Source of the DNA: Brucella pseudintermedia
GTDB taxonomy: Bacteria > Pseudomonadota > Alphaproteobacteria > Rhizobiales > Rhizobiaceae
Direction: 5' to 3'
Length of the DNA: 64,000 nt
NCBI RefSeq assembly: GCF_008932435.1
Contig: NZ_WBWE01000008.1
Coordinates: forward strand, 157,189-221,188
A program made the translations under genes and the position numbers. This document shows positions 38,530-47,100 of the stretch, in pieces. The notes beneath the pieces are model-generated. The model worked only from the letters and a program-made list of their open reading frames with translations, made no database searches and had not been told where the DNA came from. Position 1 is the first letter of the stretch; every line of letters starts with the position of its first letter.

Positions 38530-39668
38530 TGGTTCGAAACGACAAGCGGCCTCGCGTCATGATGCTGGGACTTCGCGGCGTTCCGAATGTGCAGGGAGGC
38601 GTGGAAAAGCATGTCGAAGAGCTCGCCCGGCTGTATGTGACGAAAGGCTGGGATGTCGAGGTCGTCGGACGCCGTCCTTATCTTGAAAAGAAGCAGCCTT
38701 ATGTCTGGGAGGGTGTCCAGGTGACGCCAAGCTGGGCGCCGACCTCCATGAAGTTCGAGGCAATTGTGCACACGGTGTTGGGCGTGCTGAGAGCCGGTTT
38801 CAGCCGTCCTGATATCTTGCACATTCACGCAATCGGTCCGGCTCTTGCCGTTCCGCTGGCACGCCTTTTCGGACTGCGTACGGTCGTGACGCATCACGGT
38901 TTTGATTATAATCGCCAGAAGTGGGGACGGCTTGCGCGCGCAATGCTGAAGCTTGGCGAATGGTGCGGCATGCGCTTTGCAAATGCGCGCATCGCGGTGT
39001 CCAACGATATCGCTAAAACCATGCAGCAGCATTATCACGTGCCGATCACCTTTATCCCCAATGGCGTCACGCTTCGCCCGGCCTGCACAGATACGACGTG
39101 GTTGGAAAAGCACGGCCTTGCTCCGAAACGCTACATCGCGCTTGTGGCGCGGATCGTGCCGGAAAAACGTCAGCTTGACCTCATCGAGGCCTTCGCGAAG
39201 CTTTCCGATCCTTCTCTCAAGCTGGCCCTGATCGGTTCGGCGGAATATACCGCTGAATATGCCGCAGCCGTCCGTAAGAGGGCTTTGGCTGTACCCGGTG
39301 TCGTGCTGACGGGCGCGCTTCAGGGGGACGAACTCTCGGCCTTGTTCAGTCAGGCGGCATTATTCGTGTTGCCTTCCAGCCATGAGGGCATGCCGATCGC
39401 GCTTCTCGAAGCGATGGGATACGGCTTGAATGTGCTTGCAAGCGATATCACTGCAAATGTGGAAGTCGGGCTTTCGAAGGACAGCTACTTTTCACTTGGC
39501 GATGTGGATGCATTGAAGGATGCCTTGCGGCAAAAAGTCGATAAGCCTCTAACCAGCGAGCAGTCGCAGCAATTGATCGACTGGATCGCACGGGATTATA
39601 GCTGGAGCGGGATCGCAGACCGCACGCTGATGGTCTATGAGGAAGGGAGTAGGGGAGTAGGGGAGTAA
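38529..39668 (+). CDS. Family-4 glycosyltransferase, last gene of exopolysaccharide locus
   Basis: GT-B glycosyltransferase of 379 residues. N-terminal LGLRGVPNVQGGVEKHVEEL, acceptor-side THHGFDYNRQKWGRLAR, and donor site LVARIVPEKRQLDLIEAF and LPSSHEGMPIALLEAMGYGL. The ATG at 38529 overlaps the previous TGA and has GGGAG 8 bases upstream. The last codons run into an array of 8-bp repeats (39645-39676), and the stop codon lies within the third unit, so changes in repeat number would change the C-terminal residues. Confidence 0.87.
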   Translation: MVRNDKRPRVMMLGLRGVPNVQGGVEKHVEELARLYVTKGWDVEVVGRRPYLEKKQPYVWEGVQVTPSWAPTSMKFEAIVHTVLGVLRAGFSRPDILHIHAIGPALAVPLARLFGLRTVVTHHGFDYNRQKWGRLARAMLKLGEWCGMRFANARIAVSNDIAKTMQQHYHVPITFIPNGVTLRPACTDTTWLEKHGLAPKRYIALVARIVPEKRQLDLIEAFAKLSDPSLKLALIGSAEYTAEYAAAVRKRALAVPGVVLTGALQGDELSALFSQAALFVLPSSHEGMPIALLEAMGYGLNVLASDITANVEVGLSKDSYFSLGDVDALKDALRQKVDKPLTSEQSQQLIDWIARDYSWSGIADRTLMVYEEGSRGVGE

Positions 39669-39676
39669 GGGAATAT
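39645..39676 (+). repeat. Octamer tandem array, four units
   Basis: Four contiguous 8-bp units: GGGAGTAG, GGGAGTAG, GGGAGTAA and GGGAATAT. It spans the 3' end and stop codon of the preceding glycosyltransferase gene. In shifted phase the unit is AGGGGAGT, one base from the AGGGCAGT octamer known as a variable repeat in Brucella. Confidence 0.8.
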
Positions 39677-39782
39677 GGGCAGAAGCGCTTGTTCCAAAAG
39701 TCCCGCTGTGTCGTGTGCCGCTTCTGGGTTCAGGCCCTGAGGAAATGCGAAAATAAAAAGGGAGCTGCCGAACATGTTCGAC

Positions 39783-39806
39783 ATACTCCCTTATTCACCT
39801 ATTCCC
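39783..39806 (-). repeat. Octamer array, three degenerate units, inverted copy
   Basis: Read on the minus strand: GGGAATAG, GTGAATAA, GGGAGTAT. TAAGGGAATA at 39666-39675 is matched by a perfect inverted copy at 39800-39809, so the two arrays face each other across about 110 bp. Confidence 0.7.
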
Positions 39807-39811
39807 TTAGA

Positions 39812-40351
39812 TCAGCGTGCCCGGCGACGCTCTGCCGTCGGCTGGAAGGCCAGCCGCGAATGGTAGCTGCAATATGGGCTCGATTCACCGGATTCATGAC
39901 CGCAGAAATGGAAGTCTTCGTTCAACGGATCGCCGATCGGCCATTTGCAGGTGCGTTCGCTCAACTGCAATAGCGAAAGACGGCGTGAAATAGGCACAAC
40001 CACGTCCGAAGCGGGCTTGACCACGGTCTCCGCCACGACATCTACGGCATAGTCTACCTGGAGGGCGGTGGCACCGACCGTCTTGGTGACTGTGGCGGTG
40101 CGCATCGTCGTCGTATGCACGCCGGTTGAATGTTGTGCTGCAGGACGTGGCGCTGCGGCAACCGTATTGACTTTCTTGCTGCGCGGGGCAGCGGTCGTGG
40201 TCTTGCCACGACCCGAAAGCTTCAAACGGTGCACTTTGCCGATCACTGCATTACGGCTGACGCCGCCAAGCTGCGCGGCGATCTGGCTTGCGCTCAAGCC
40301 CTCGCTCCACAGTTTCTTCAGTAGTTCGACGCGTTCGTCTGTCCAGTTCAT
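39812..40351 (-). CDS. gcrA: GcrA cell-cycle regulator
   Basis: Alphaproteobacterial sigma-70 cofactor that acts at promoters carrying CcrM-methylated GANTC sites. It has 179 residues from the ATG at 40351. The N-terminal DNA-binding domain is canonical (MNWTDERVELLKKLWSEGLS; GVSRNAVIGKVHRLKLSGRG). A low-complexity Thr/Ala linker follows, then the conserved Cys/His C-terminal part CKWPIGDPLNEDFHFCGHES and SPYCSYHSRLAFQP, the sigma-binding region. A TTG 15 bases upstream would add MEPRA, but the family starts at MNWT. GANTC sites lie in its promoter region. Confidence 0.95.
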   Translation of the reverse strand: MNWTDERVELLKKLWSEGLSASQIAAQLGGVSRNAVIGKVHRLKLSGRGKTTTAAPRSKKVNTVAAAPRPAAQHSTGVHTTTMRTATVTKTVGATALQVDYAVDVVAETVVKPASDVVVPISRRLSLLQLSERTCKWPIGDPLNEDFHFCGHESGESSPYCSYHSRLAFQPTAERRRAR

Positions 40352-40766
40352 CGCCCTGGGCTCCAATCATTTTCGTTATCCGGAATCCGGCAGTGTTCTC
40401 GGATCGCTCCGAGCAAAAACACCATATCTATCCGGGTGACTAGGTCCGCCGCACGAAATGTAGCTTTAATCTCTAAAATGAAACTACAATATCCAACGAC
40501 TCCATGACAAGAGATAGCCTTGTCAGGCGGATTCCATTTTTACGGTTTTCCCCAACTTGGGTGCCAAAGACGGTTTTTATTTGATCCGCCCGAAATTTTG
40601 CACGCAATTGCTTCTGAACTGAAAACCCGGATTGTTTCAGGTTGGAACATCGCGGACTAACGAGCACGTCGTCTGGCTGTCTCAGTCGAGGAAAGGTCAT
40701 TCTCTATATAGTGTCGCTGTCCGCGTAAAGCCACCTTCGATGTCTGGATGTTACAGGAGTGCGAAA
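40352..40766. other. gcrA upstream region with GANTC sites and a dyad
   Basis: About 415 bp without a credible long gene. It contains three GANTC sites (40383, 40498, 40530) and a 7-bp dyad TGACAAG-N7-CTTGTCA (40505-40525) within 180 bp of the gcrA start. A minus-strand frame at 40473-40700 has no ribosome-binding site or recognisable product. Confidence 0.45.
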
Positions 40767-40856
40767 ATGCATGAACTCATGCTGAAAGATGGCCTTCAAA
40801 CCTCGCTGGCTTTGATTGACATTTTTTCTGTGAACGCCAATATACGCGCGAGATAA
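40767..40856 (+). CDS. Possible 29-residue small ORF with its own terminator
   Basis: ATG at 40767 follows TTACAGGAGTGCGAAA, a good ribosome-binding site. The frame encodes 29 residues (begins MHELMLKDG, ends NANIRAR) and a strong intrinsic terminator starts 5 bases after the stop. This compact layout suggests either a real small protein or a small RNA with a leader peptide. I do not recognise the peptide. Confidence 0.35.
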   Translation: MHELMLKDGLQTSLALIDIFSVNANIRAR

Positions 40857-40861
40857 ATATG

Positions 40862-40882
40862 CCGCCCGGAGGGCGGTTTTTT
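40862..40882 (+). terminator. Intrinsic terminator
   Basis: Perfect 6-bp stem CCGCCC/GGGCGG with GGA loop followed by TTTTTTA. No long gene precedes it, so it ends a short transcript from the intergenic region. Confidence 0.85.
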
Positions 40883-41092
40883 ATTTCTGTCGAAGGCTCG
40901 TGCGAGAAGCATGAGTCATCAGGCCCGTTCCTCTCGTGTCTCATCGCAGTTTCGTGACGGTTTGGAATGGGTGTCGGGCGCTCGTCGAAAAGCGGGAACC
41001 GTGTCGGGTGCCTGAGGACTGTTTATGGGAAAACACAGCTTTGCCGGTGCAGCCGGGCAAGCTGCCAATATAGGCTTTGGAGGCCTGACGCT

Positions 41093-42304
41093 ATGACCGA
41101 CGCTACGACCGTGCAACCGCTTTACGACACCTATAATCGTGCGGCTTTGCGCTTCGAGCGAGGTGAGGGCATCTGGCTTATTACCGAAAGCGGTGAACGC
41201 TATCTCGATTTCGCGGCTGGCATTGCTGTGAACTCGCTTGGTCATTCGCATCCGCATCTGGTGGAAACGCTGAAGACGCAGGCGGACAAGCTCTGGCATC
41301 TGTCCAACGTTTACGAAATTCCGGCGCAGGAAAAGCTGGGGCGGCGTCTTGTCGAGAACACGTTCGCCGATAAGGTCTTTTTCACCAATTCCGGCGCTGA
41401 GGCGCTTGAGTGCGCGATCAAGACCGCGCGCCGCTATCATTATGTAAATGGCCATCCGGAACGCTTCCGCATTGTGACATTTGAAGGCGCCTTTCATGGC
41501 CGCACGCTGGCCACAATTGCCGCTGGCGGTCAGGCGAAATATCTCGAAGGTTTTGGACCAAAGGTCGATGGTTTCGATCAGGTGCCGTTCGGTGACGAGG
41601 CGGCATTGCGCGCCGCCATTACCGATGAGACCGCTGGCATCCTGCTTGAACCCGTTCAGGGTGAAGGCGGCCTGCGCGGGTTCCCGGAAGAATTCCTGCG
41701 CATGCTGCGCCAGCTTTGCGATGAAAAGGGCCTTCTGCTGATCCTTGATGAAGTGCAGACCGGCGTTGGCCGCACCGGCAAGCTGTTCGCGCATGAATGG
41801 GCCGGTATCAAACCGGACATCATGGCGGTCGCCAAGGGTATCGGCGGCGGCTTCCCGATGGGTGCCTGCCTTGCAACCGCCGAAGCTGCCAAAGGCATGA
41901 CGGCGGGTGTTCACGGCACGACCTATGGCGGCAATCCGCTGGCCATGGCCGTGGGGAATGCGGTTCTTGATGTTGTTCTGGCCGATGGCTTCCTTGAAAA
42001 TGTCCAGGCTACCGCTCTGGTCATGAAACAGGGCCTCGCCTCCATCATTGACCGTTACCCCGACGTTGTTTCGGAAGTCCGTGGCCGCGGCCTGCTGATC
42101 GGTATCAAGTGCGTTGTGCCGAATACCAGTCTCATCCAGGCTCTTCGCGATGAGCATTTCTTGAGCGTCGGGGCCGGTGACAGTGTCGTCCGCCTGCTTC
42201 CGCCGCTGATCACGACGCCTGAAGAAGCGCGCGAAGCATTGAAGCGCATCGAAACGGCGGTCGAACGGCTCGCAACTGCAAATCCGACCAGCAAGACAGC
42301 GTGA
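41093..42304 (+). CDS. argD: Acetylornithine aminotransferase
   Basis: PLP enzyme of arginine synthesis (N-acetylglutamate semialdehyde to N-acetylornithine), 403 residues. Class-III aminotransferase features: [50 protein letters not shown], and [15 protein letters not shown] followed by [14 protein letters not shown] with the PLP Lys. The ATG at 41093 has GGAGG upstream; an open extension to 40967 is not conserved-looking. Followed 4 bases later by argF, so an arg operon. Confidence 0.95.
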   Translation: MTDATTVQPLYDTYNRAALRFERGEGIWLITESGERYLDFAAGIAVNSLGHSHPHLVETLKTQADKLWHLSNVYEIPAQEKLGRRLVENTFADKVFFTNSGAEALECAIKTARRYHYVNGHPERFRIVTFEGAFHGRTLATIAAGGQAKYLEGFGPKVDGFDQVPFGDEAALRAAITDETAGILLEPVQGEGGLRGFPEEFLRMLRQLCDEKGLLLILDEVQTGVGRTGKLFAHEWAGIKPDIMAVAKGIGGGFPMGACLATAEAAKGMTAGVHGTTYGGNPLAMAVGNAVLDVVLADGFLENVQATALVMKQGLASIIDRYPDVVSEVRGRGLLIGIKCVVPNTSLIQALRDEHFLSVGAGDSVVRLLPPLITTPEEAREALKRIETAVERLATANPTSKTA

Positions 42305-42308
42305 TATC

Positions 42309-43235
42309 ATGGCCAACGATAACGGAATCAAACACTTTATCGACCTCTCCGCTGTGCCGGCTTCGGAGCTTCGTGCGATTATGGAAGATGCCAAGGCGCG
42401 CAAGGCGCGCCTGAAGGCCGGAGAAATGGAGAAGCCATTCGCAGGCAAGGTGCTTGCGATGATCTTCGAAAAGCCTTCAACCCGTACGCGCGTATCCTTC
42501 GATGTCGGCATGCGCCAGCTCGGCGGCGAGACGATCATGCTCACCGGCTCGGAAATGCAGCTCGGACGCAGCGAAACCATTGCCGACACGGCAAAGGTTT
42601 TGTCGCGCTACGTCGATGCAATCATGATCCGTACCACATCCCATGACCGTATGCTGGAACTTGCCGAATATGCGACCGTTCCGGTCATCAACGCACTGAC
42701 GGACGACACGCACCCTTGTCAAATCATGGCCGACGTTCTTACATATGAGGAACATCGCGGCCCGATCAAAGGCAAGACCTTTGCCTGGATGGGGGATGGC
42801 AACAATGTCCTCCACTCGCTGGTCGAAGCCGCGGCGCGTTTTGATTTCAACGTCAATATCGCAACGCCGGAAGGCAGCGAACCCAAGTCGCAATATATCG
42901 ATTGGGCGAAAGCGAACGGCGCGAGCATCATGTCCACCACAGATCCGGATAGGGCGGCGACCGGTGCGGATTGCATCGTGACCGATACCTGGGTTTCGAT
43001 GGGGCAGGAAGATCATGCCCGCGGCCACAACGTTTTCATGCCCTATCAGGTCAATGCGCGACTGATGGCAAAAGCTGATCCTGAGGCGCTTTTCATGCAC
43101 TGCCTGCCCGCCCACCGCGGCGAGGAAGTGACGGATGAAGTGATCGATGGACCGCAATCGGTCGTATTCGACGAAGCGGAAAACAGGCTCCATGCTCAGA
43201 AAGCCATTCTGGCGTGGTGCCTGCAAGGAGCATAA
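42309..43235 (+). CDS. argF: Ornithine carbamoyltransferase
   Basis: Joins carbamoyl phosphate and ornithine to citrulline. It has 308 residues, normal length. Carbamoyl-phosphate loop [14 protein letters not shown], the H-P-x-Q motif [13 protein letters not shown], ornithine-side DTWVSMGQE and the catalytic [12 protein letters not shown] are all present. Overlaps nothing; hslO begins one base after its stop, giving argD-argF-hslO, an order frequent in Rhizobiales. Confidence 0.97.
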   Translation: MANDNGIKHFIDLSAVPASELRAIMEDAKARKARLKAGEMEKPFAGKVLAMIFEKPSTRTRVSFDVGMRQLGGETIMLTGSEMQLGRSETIADTAKVLSRYVDAIMIRTTSHDRMLELAEYATVPVINALTDDTHPCQIMADVLTYEEHRGPIKGKTFAWMGDGNNVLHSLVEAAARFDFNVNIATPEGSEPKSQYIDWAKANGASIMSTTDPDRAATGADCIVTDTWVSMGQEDHARGHNVFMPYQVNARLMAKADPEALFMHCLPAHRGEEVTDEVIDGPQSVVFDEAENRLHAQKAILAWCLQGA

Positions 43236-43236
43236 T

Positions 43237-44247
43237 TTGGCTGACAAGACCAGCAACGAGCATATCGAAGTCGAGAACATCCGCGTCAATCTGGGCGATT
43301 TCGACTTCGCAGGCGATGACGCCGTTGTGCCCTTCCAGGTGGAAGGGCTCGACGTGCGCGGTCGCGCGGTTCAGCTTGGCCCGAGCATCGACGGCATTCT
43401 GAAGCGCCACAACTATCCCGAAGAAGTGGCCCGCTTGCTGGGGGAAGCAACGGTGCTGACCGTATTGCTTGGCACTTCGCTCAAATTCGAAGGCAAGTTT
43501 ATCTTCCAGACGCAGTCCGACGGTCCTGTGGATATGCTGGTGGTCGATTTCCGCACGCCGCGTTCGGTTCGCGCCTATGCGCGTTACGACGCGGAACGCC
43601 TGAAGGACGCGATTGCCGCAAACAGAACCAAGCCTGAGGAACTGCTGGGACGGGGCACGCTTGCCTTCACGGTCGATCAGGGCGCCTACACCCAGCGTTA
43701 TCAAGGCATCGTTGCGCTTGATGGTTCGACGCTGGAGGAAATCGCCACGACCTATTTCCGTCAGTCGGAACAGATTCCAACCGACCTCAAGTTGAGCGTC
43801 GCAAAGCTTGTCGAACGTGGTGCCGACGGGAAACCTGTCGAACAGTGGCGTGCTGGCGGTCTGATTATTCAGTTCCTGCCTGAATCTGAATTGCGCGCGC
43901 GCATCCCCGACCTGCCGGGCGGCGACGAGCCCGCGTTCCATCCGGAAGATGACGCATGGGACGAGGCTCGCTCGCTGGTGGGCACGATTGAGAGTTCGGA
44001 GCTGACAGACCCACAAGTTGGTTCGGAGCGGCTTCTTTACCGGCTGTTCCATGAACGCGGTGTGCGTGTGTTCGAATCTGTGCCCGTGCTGGACGAATGC
44101 TCATGCTCGCGAGAGAAAATTTCCGGCGTGCTGTCGGGCTTCACCGCTGAGGAAATCGCAGAAAGCGCAGAAAACGGCAAGATTTCCGTAACATGCGAAT
44201 TTTGCTCGAAGATCTATGCGTTTGATCCGGCGGAGTTCGGGAACTGA
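43237..44247 (+). CDS. hslO: Redox-regulated chaperone Hsp33
   Basis: Cytoplasmic holdase switched on by oxidation and unfolding, 336 residues. The four zinc-binding cysteines are C288-x-C290 (DECSCSREK) and C320-x-x-C323 (VTCEFCSK). The ATG at 43147 lies inside argF; the TTG at 43237 directly behind AAGGAG at 7 bases gives the expected N-terminus (LADKTSNEHIEVENIRVN, Met-initiated). Last gene of the argD-argF-hslO unit. Confidence 0.93.
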   Translation: MADKTSNEHIEVENIRVNLGDFDFAGDDAVVPFQVEGLDVRGRAVQLGPSIDGILKRHNYPEEVARLLGEATVLTVLLGTSLKFEGKFIFQTQSDGPVDMLVVDFRTPRSVRAYARYDAERLKDAIAANRTKPEELLGRGTLAFTVDQGAYTQRYQGIVALDGSTLEEIATTYFRQSEQIPTDLKLSVAKLVERGADGKPVEQWRAGGLIIQFLPESELRARIPDLPGGDEPAFHPEDDAWDEARSLVGTIESSELTDPQVGSERLLYRLFHERGVRVFESVPVLDECSCSREKISGVLSGFTAEEIAESAENGKISVTCEFCSKIYAFDPAEFGN

Positions 44248-44296
44248 CGCGAAGCGGTGTTCGGAGCAGGATGCGCCTTAAGACAAATGGATAGAA

Positions 44297-44327
44297 CGGT
44301 TCCGGTGACTTCGTTTTATCGGAACCG
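44297..44327. repeat. Dispersed palindrome, relative of 13346-13387
   Basis: CGGTTCCG (44297-44304) inverted as CGGAACCG (44320-44327), preceded by TAGAA. Lies 50 bases after hslO and could serve as its 3' hairpin. Confidence 0.55.
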
Positions 44328-44409
44328 CAAGATATAAAGTTGGTAGGAATTTATCCCCACATGCGGACTATCGGTTAGTTCTCCGCTGGTCAACAGTGGA
44401 GAATACGAT

Positions 44410-46506
44410 ATGCCTGACCTTTGGTTACCGGTTACTCAGCAAAATCTCGAGATTGCGGCTGGCAGTCCGCTCGATTTTTCGACATTTCTATTAAATCCGG
44501 CCATTACCGAGGAGCGACGACTCATCGTCAATCCGGACGGTCACATTGCCTTGCAGAGCAATCCGGCCGTTCCATATCGGCTGCTGTGCGGAGCCATCAG
44601 CAGCATTCCCGACAATGCGACAGCGGACAAGATGGCTGTCCAGTTGCGTCGCCATGGCTATAATTGCGTACGATTTCATTTTCTCGACATTGCCTTGATG
44701 GAGGGGCAGCTTCAGGATTTCGACTACCGGCAGGATATTCTTGATCGGTTTCGCTACTACATGGCTGCATTGAAGCAGAACGGCATCTACTGGATCGTGG
44801 ATGGTCTCACATCCAATGCCGGTGCGTTGGGCGGTGTAGCGGACCGCTGGGGAACGGAAGGCAGGCTGAAACTCAAGACGCATGTTGAAAATGCGGCTTT
44901 CGGGCACTGGCTGCGCTTTCAAGTCGATATATTCGGGACGGTCAATCCCTACACCGGGCTTGTGCCTTTCGAAGATCCGGCGATGGCGGTTGTCGTGCCG
45001 TTCAACGAAAATGGACTGTCGTTCAATTCGTGGGTTTATGCCAACGGCGACCTCCAGGCGTTGCCGGAATTGAAGCGGCTGTTCAATGCTTGGCTGAAGG
45101 AGCAATATGGTACCACAGCTGCCTTGCAGGCTGCTTGGGGCGGTGAGTTGCTGGTGAGCGAGCAAATTGAAAACGCCGCTGTCATGCCACCTGCCGACCG
45201 CTATGTCGCGTCCAGACGGCTACGCGACTTTACACGTCTTTGCGTGTCGGTTGAAACCGAGACGGCAAAGAAAATGAGCGACTGCATTCGTGCGATGGGC
45301 TTCAAGGGCATCATCGCACCATATAACAACGGATATGGTATCCAGACCATCCTGACCCGCCGCACTCAACAGGCCGTGGCGATGAATACCTATCATGATC
45401 CCAACGATAATATTACAGGGCCGATATTCCAGACCAGTTCGTTTGACGGTGCGGTGGCCTATGTGCGGGATGCGGCTGCGACACGTCTGGTGGGCAAGCC
45501 ATTCGTCTTGACAGAATACGATCATGTTTTCTGGAACAGGCATCGCTATGAGGCGGGGCTTGCAATGCCGGCTTATGCCTCCCTGCAAGACTGGGATATT
45601 CTGTGCCGCCACAGCAACGGAGCGCTTATCCTTGGTTATGGCGGCAGCGATTTTAACGAACAGTATATCCGTCCGTACAGAACGGCGTTAGATCCTGTTG
45701 CCCGTGCCGGTGAAACCTTGTCGGCGCTGCTGTTCCGGCGTGGAGACGTAGCGAAGGCGCTCCATCAGGTGGTGGCGCAGATACAGGATGTCGGAAATCT
45801 TGTCGGACTGGATATGCAGGAACCGGATGCGGTGACGATCATGTCACTGATGTCGCGTTTCGCACAAGGCGATGCCCCGCTCCCGTCAGACGCTGTGCCG
45901 GTCGGCTCTCCTCGCCAGATTGGAACCCGTGCGGATGCTGTCACATTCCTGCGCAGCAATGGAGTTCTGGCTGCAACAAATCCAAGCGATGCGGCGTCGG
46001 GGATATATGTCAGCGATACCGGAGAGATCAGGCTTGATAGCGCGGCAAAACAGATGCGGGTCGTCACGCAGCATACGGAAGCACTGGCATTCTCATCGAT
46101 CACCCAGCCGGTGCAACTCGGGCAGCTTTGGGTCGGTTCGGCATCCGGTGCGGGTATGCTGGCGGTTTCCTCGCTTGATGGCCAGTCGGTAGCGGACAGC
46201 AGTAAGCTATTGCTGATCTTCACCACGGATGCACGCAATACCGACATGGTCTTCAGCGATAGCGAAGAAAAGACCGTCAGCAGCTTTGGAACCTTGCCGG
46301 TGCAGATCAAAGTTGGGCATGTCTGGTTCAAGATGCCGATCAACACGGCTTGGCGCATATCCCCGGTCGGACTGGATGGCGTGGTGCAGCCTCCGGCCAT
46401 TACGGGTAACGGATCGGATGGACTGAATGTCGAGCTTTGGAACAATGTTTCTGTTCTGCCGAACCCGCCCGGACCAACGACTTATTTTCTGATCGAACGC
46501 CTTTAA
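44410..46506 (+). CDS. Clan GH-A-like glycoside hydrolase paralogue without signal peptide
   Basis: Protein of 698 residues closely related along its whole length to the secreted glycosidase at 28767-30959: shared LEI(S/A)AGSPLDFS, GIYWI(I/V)DGLTS, TVNPYTGL, PFNENG and AYASLQ/AYAALQ-WD segments. Candidate catalytic residues are E200 (PFNENG) and E369 (LTEYDHVFWNRHRYEAG). Unlike its paralogue it starts directly at the mature-type sequence (MPDLWLPVTQQN); the upstream frame closes at 44344 with no other start, so no signal peptide is encoded. Start has GTGGAG upstream. Cytoplasmic or non-classically exported; substrate unknown. Confidence 0.72.
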   Translation: MPDLWLPVTQQNLEIAAGSPLDFSTFLLNPAITEERRLIVNPDGHIALQSNPAVPYRLLCGAISSIPDNATADKMAVQLRRHGYNCVRFHFLDIALMEGQLQDFDYRQDILDRFRYYMAALKQNGIYWIVDGLTSNAGALGGVADRWGTEGRLKLKTHVENAAFGHWLRFQVDIFGTVNPYTGLVPFEDPAMAVVVPFNENGLSFNSWVYANGDLQALPELKRLFNAWLKEQYGTTAALQAAWGGELLVSEQIENAAVMPPADRYVASRRLRDFTRLCVSVETETAKKMSDCIRAMGFKGIIAPYNNGYGIQTILTRRTQQAVAMNTYHDPNDNITGPIFQTSSFDGAVAYVRDAAATRLVGKPFVLTEYDHVFWNRHRYEAGLAMPAYASLQDWDILCRHSNGALILGYGGSDFNEQYIRPYRTALDPVARAGETLSALLFRRGDVAKALHQVVAQIQDVGNLVGLDMQEPDAVTIMSLMSRFAQGDAPLPSDAVPVGSPRQIGTRADAVTFLRSNGVLAATNPSDAASGIYVSDTGEIRLDSAAKQMRVVTQHTEALAFSSITQPVQLGQLWVGSASGAGMLAVSSLDGQSVADSSKLLLIFTTDARNTDMVFSDSEEKTVSSFGTLPVQIKVGHVWFKMPINTAWRISPVGLDGVVQPPAITGNGSDGLNVELWNNVSVLPNPPGPTTYFLIERL

Positions 46507-46519
46507 AAATCTTCTCACC

Positions 46520-46539
46520 GGGCGCCGGATTGCGCGCCC
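46520..46539. terminator. Weak hairpin between convergent genes
   Basis: GGGCGC/GCGCCC stem with an 8-base loop in the 42-bp gap between the glycosidase and apaG stops. No T run. Confidence 0.4.
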
Positions 46540-46548
46540 TGTTGAATA

Positions 46549-46941
46549 TCAATTCAATGTACGTCGCAGGTCCGGCATATCAAGCGAGAAGGCGGGGATA
46601 TCGACTTCGAACATGCTGCCGCCGTTGCCCTGCATCTGGTACCTGCCTACCATGACCCCGGAGGTAGTGGTTAGAGGGCAGCCCGAGGAATACTGAAATG
46701 AATCGCCGGGCTCCAATGTCGGCTGTTCGCCGACCACGCCCGCGCCGCGCACTTCCTCCACGTGTCCGTTTGCGTCGGTAATCTGCCAGTAACGGGAGCG
46801 AAGTTGCACGGTTTCCGTCGAATTGTTGGCGATCGTTATACGGTAGCCCCAGACGTAACGGTTTTCGTCGGGGTCCGACTGTTCTTCCAGATAGAAAGGC
46901 TCGACAGAAACCTCGATCCCCCGCGTTACCGCTCTATACAT
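46549..46941 (-). CDS. apaG: ApaG (CorD-like) protein
   Basis: Single-domain protein of 130 residues with an FN3-like beta sandwich. Family stretches: [49 protein letters not shown] and the glycine motif [19 protein letters not shown], then [18 protein letters not shown]. ApaG is linked to magnesium and cobalt resistance and to diadenosine tetraphosphate metabolism, but its molecular role is unsettled. The ATG at 46941 gives the family's usual length; a GTG two codons upstream is an alternative. Confidence 0.92.
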   Translation of the reverse strand: MYRAVTRGIEVSVEPFYLEEQSDPDENRYVWGYRITIANNSTETVQLRSRYWQITDANGHVEEVRGAGVVGEQPTLEPGDSFQYSSGCPLTTTSGVMVGRYQMQGNGGSMFEVDIPAFSLDMPDLRRTLN

Positions 46942-46977
46942 GCGCACCGCCCCACATTCACATCGGCCCTGACATCC

Positions 46978-46993
46978 TGCAATCCGGATTGCA
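46978..46993. promoter_or_regulatory. 16-bp perfect palindrome upstream of apaG
   Basis: TGCAATCC/GGATTGCA with no spacer, 37 bases upstream of the apaG start. Possible operator. Confidence 0.35.
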
Positions 46994-47100
46994 ATAATGC
47001 TTGTCTACTCACGGTTCGCCGGTTCGGTTTACGGACACCGCTGCTCGCCCCTCCTATCGCCAAAGTTGCGGGAGAGGTCAACAATGTCGGGGCAGCAAAT

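Noticed and set aside
26497..39668. Exopolysaccharide locus as a recent mobile island
   Set aside because: No tRNA, integrase, transposase or flanking direct repeats seen, and base composition looks like the neighbours. Only the octamer element at one edge is suggestive.
40473..40700. 75-residue minus-strand frame upstream of gcrA
   Set aside because: No ribosome-binding site, no family resemblance, and it runs through the GANTC/dyad region more likely to be regulatory.
40919..42589. 556-residue minus-strand frame opposite argD/argF
   Set aside because: Composition is typical of an antisense shadow, and argD and argF are unambiguous on the plus strand.
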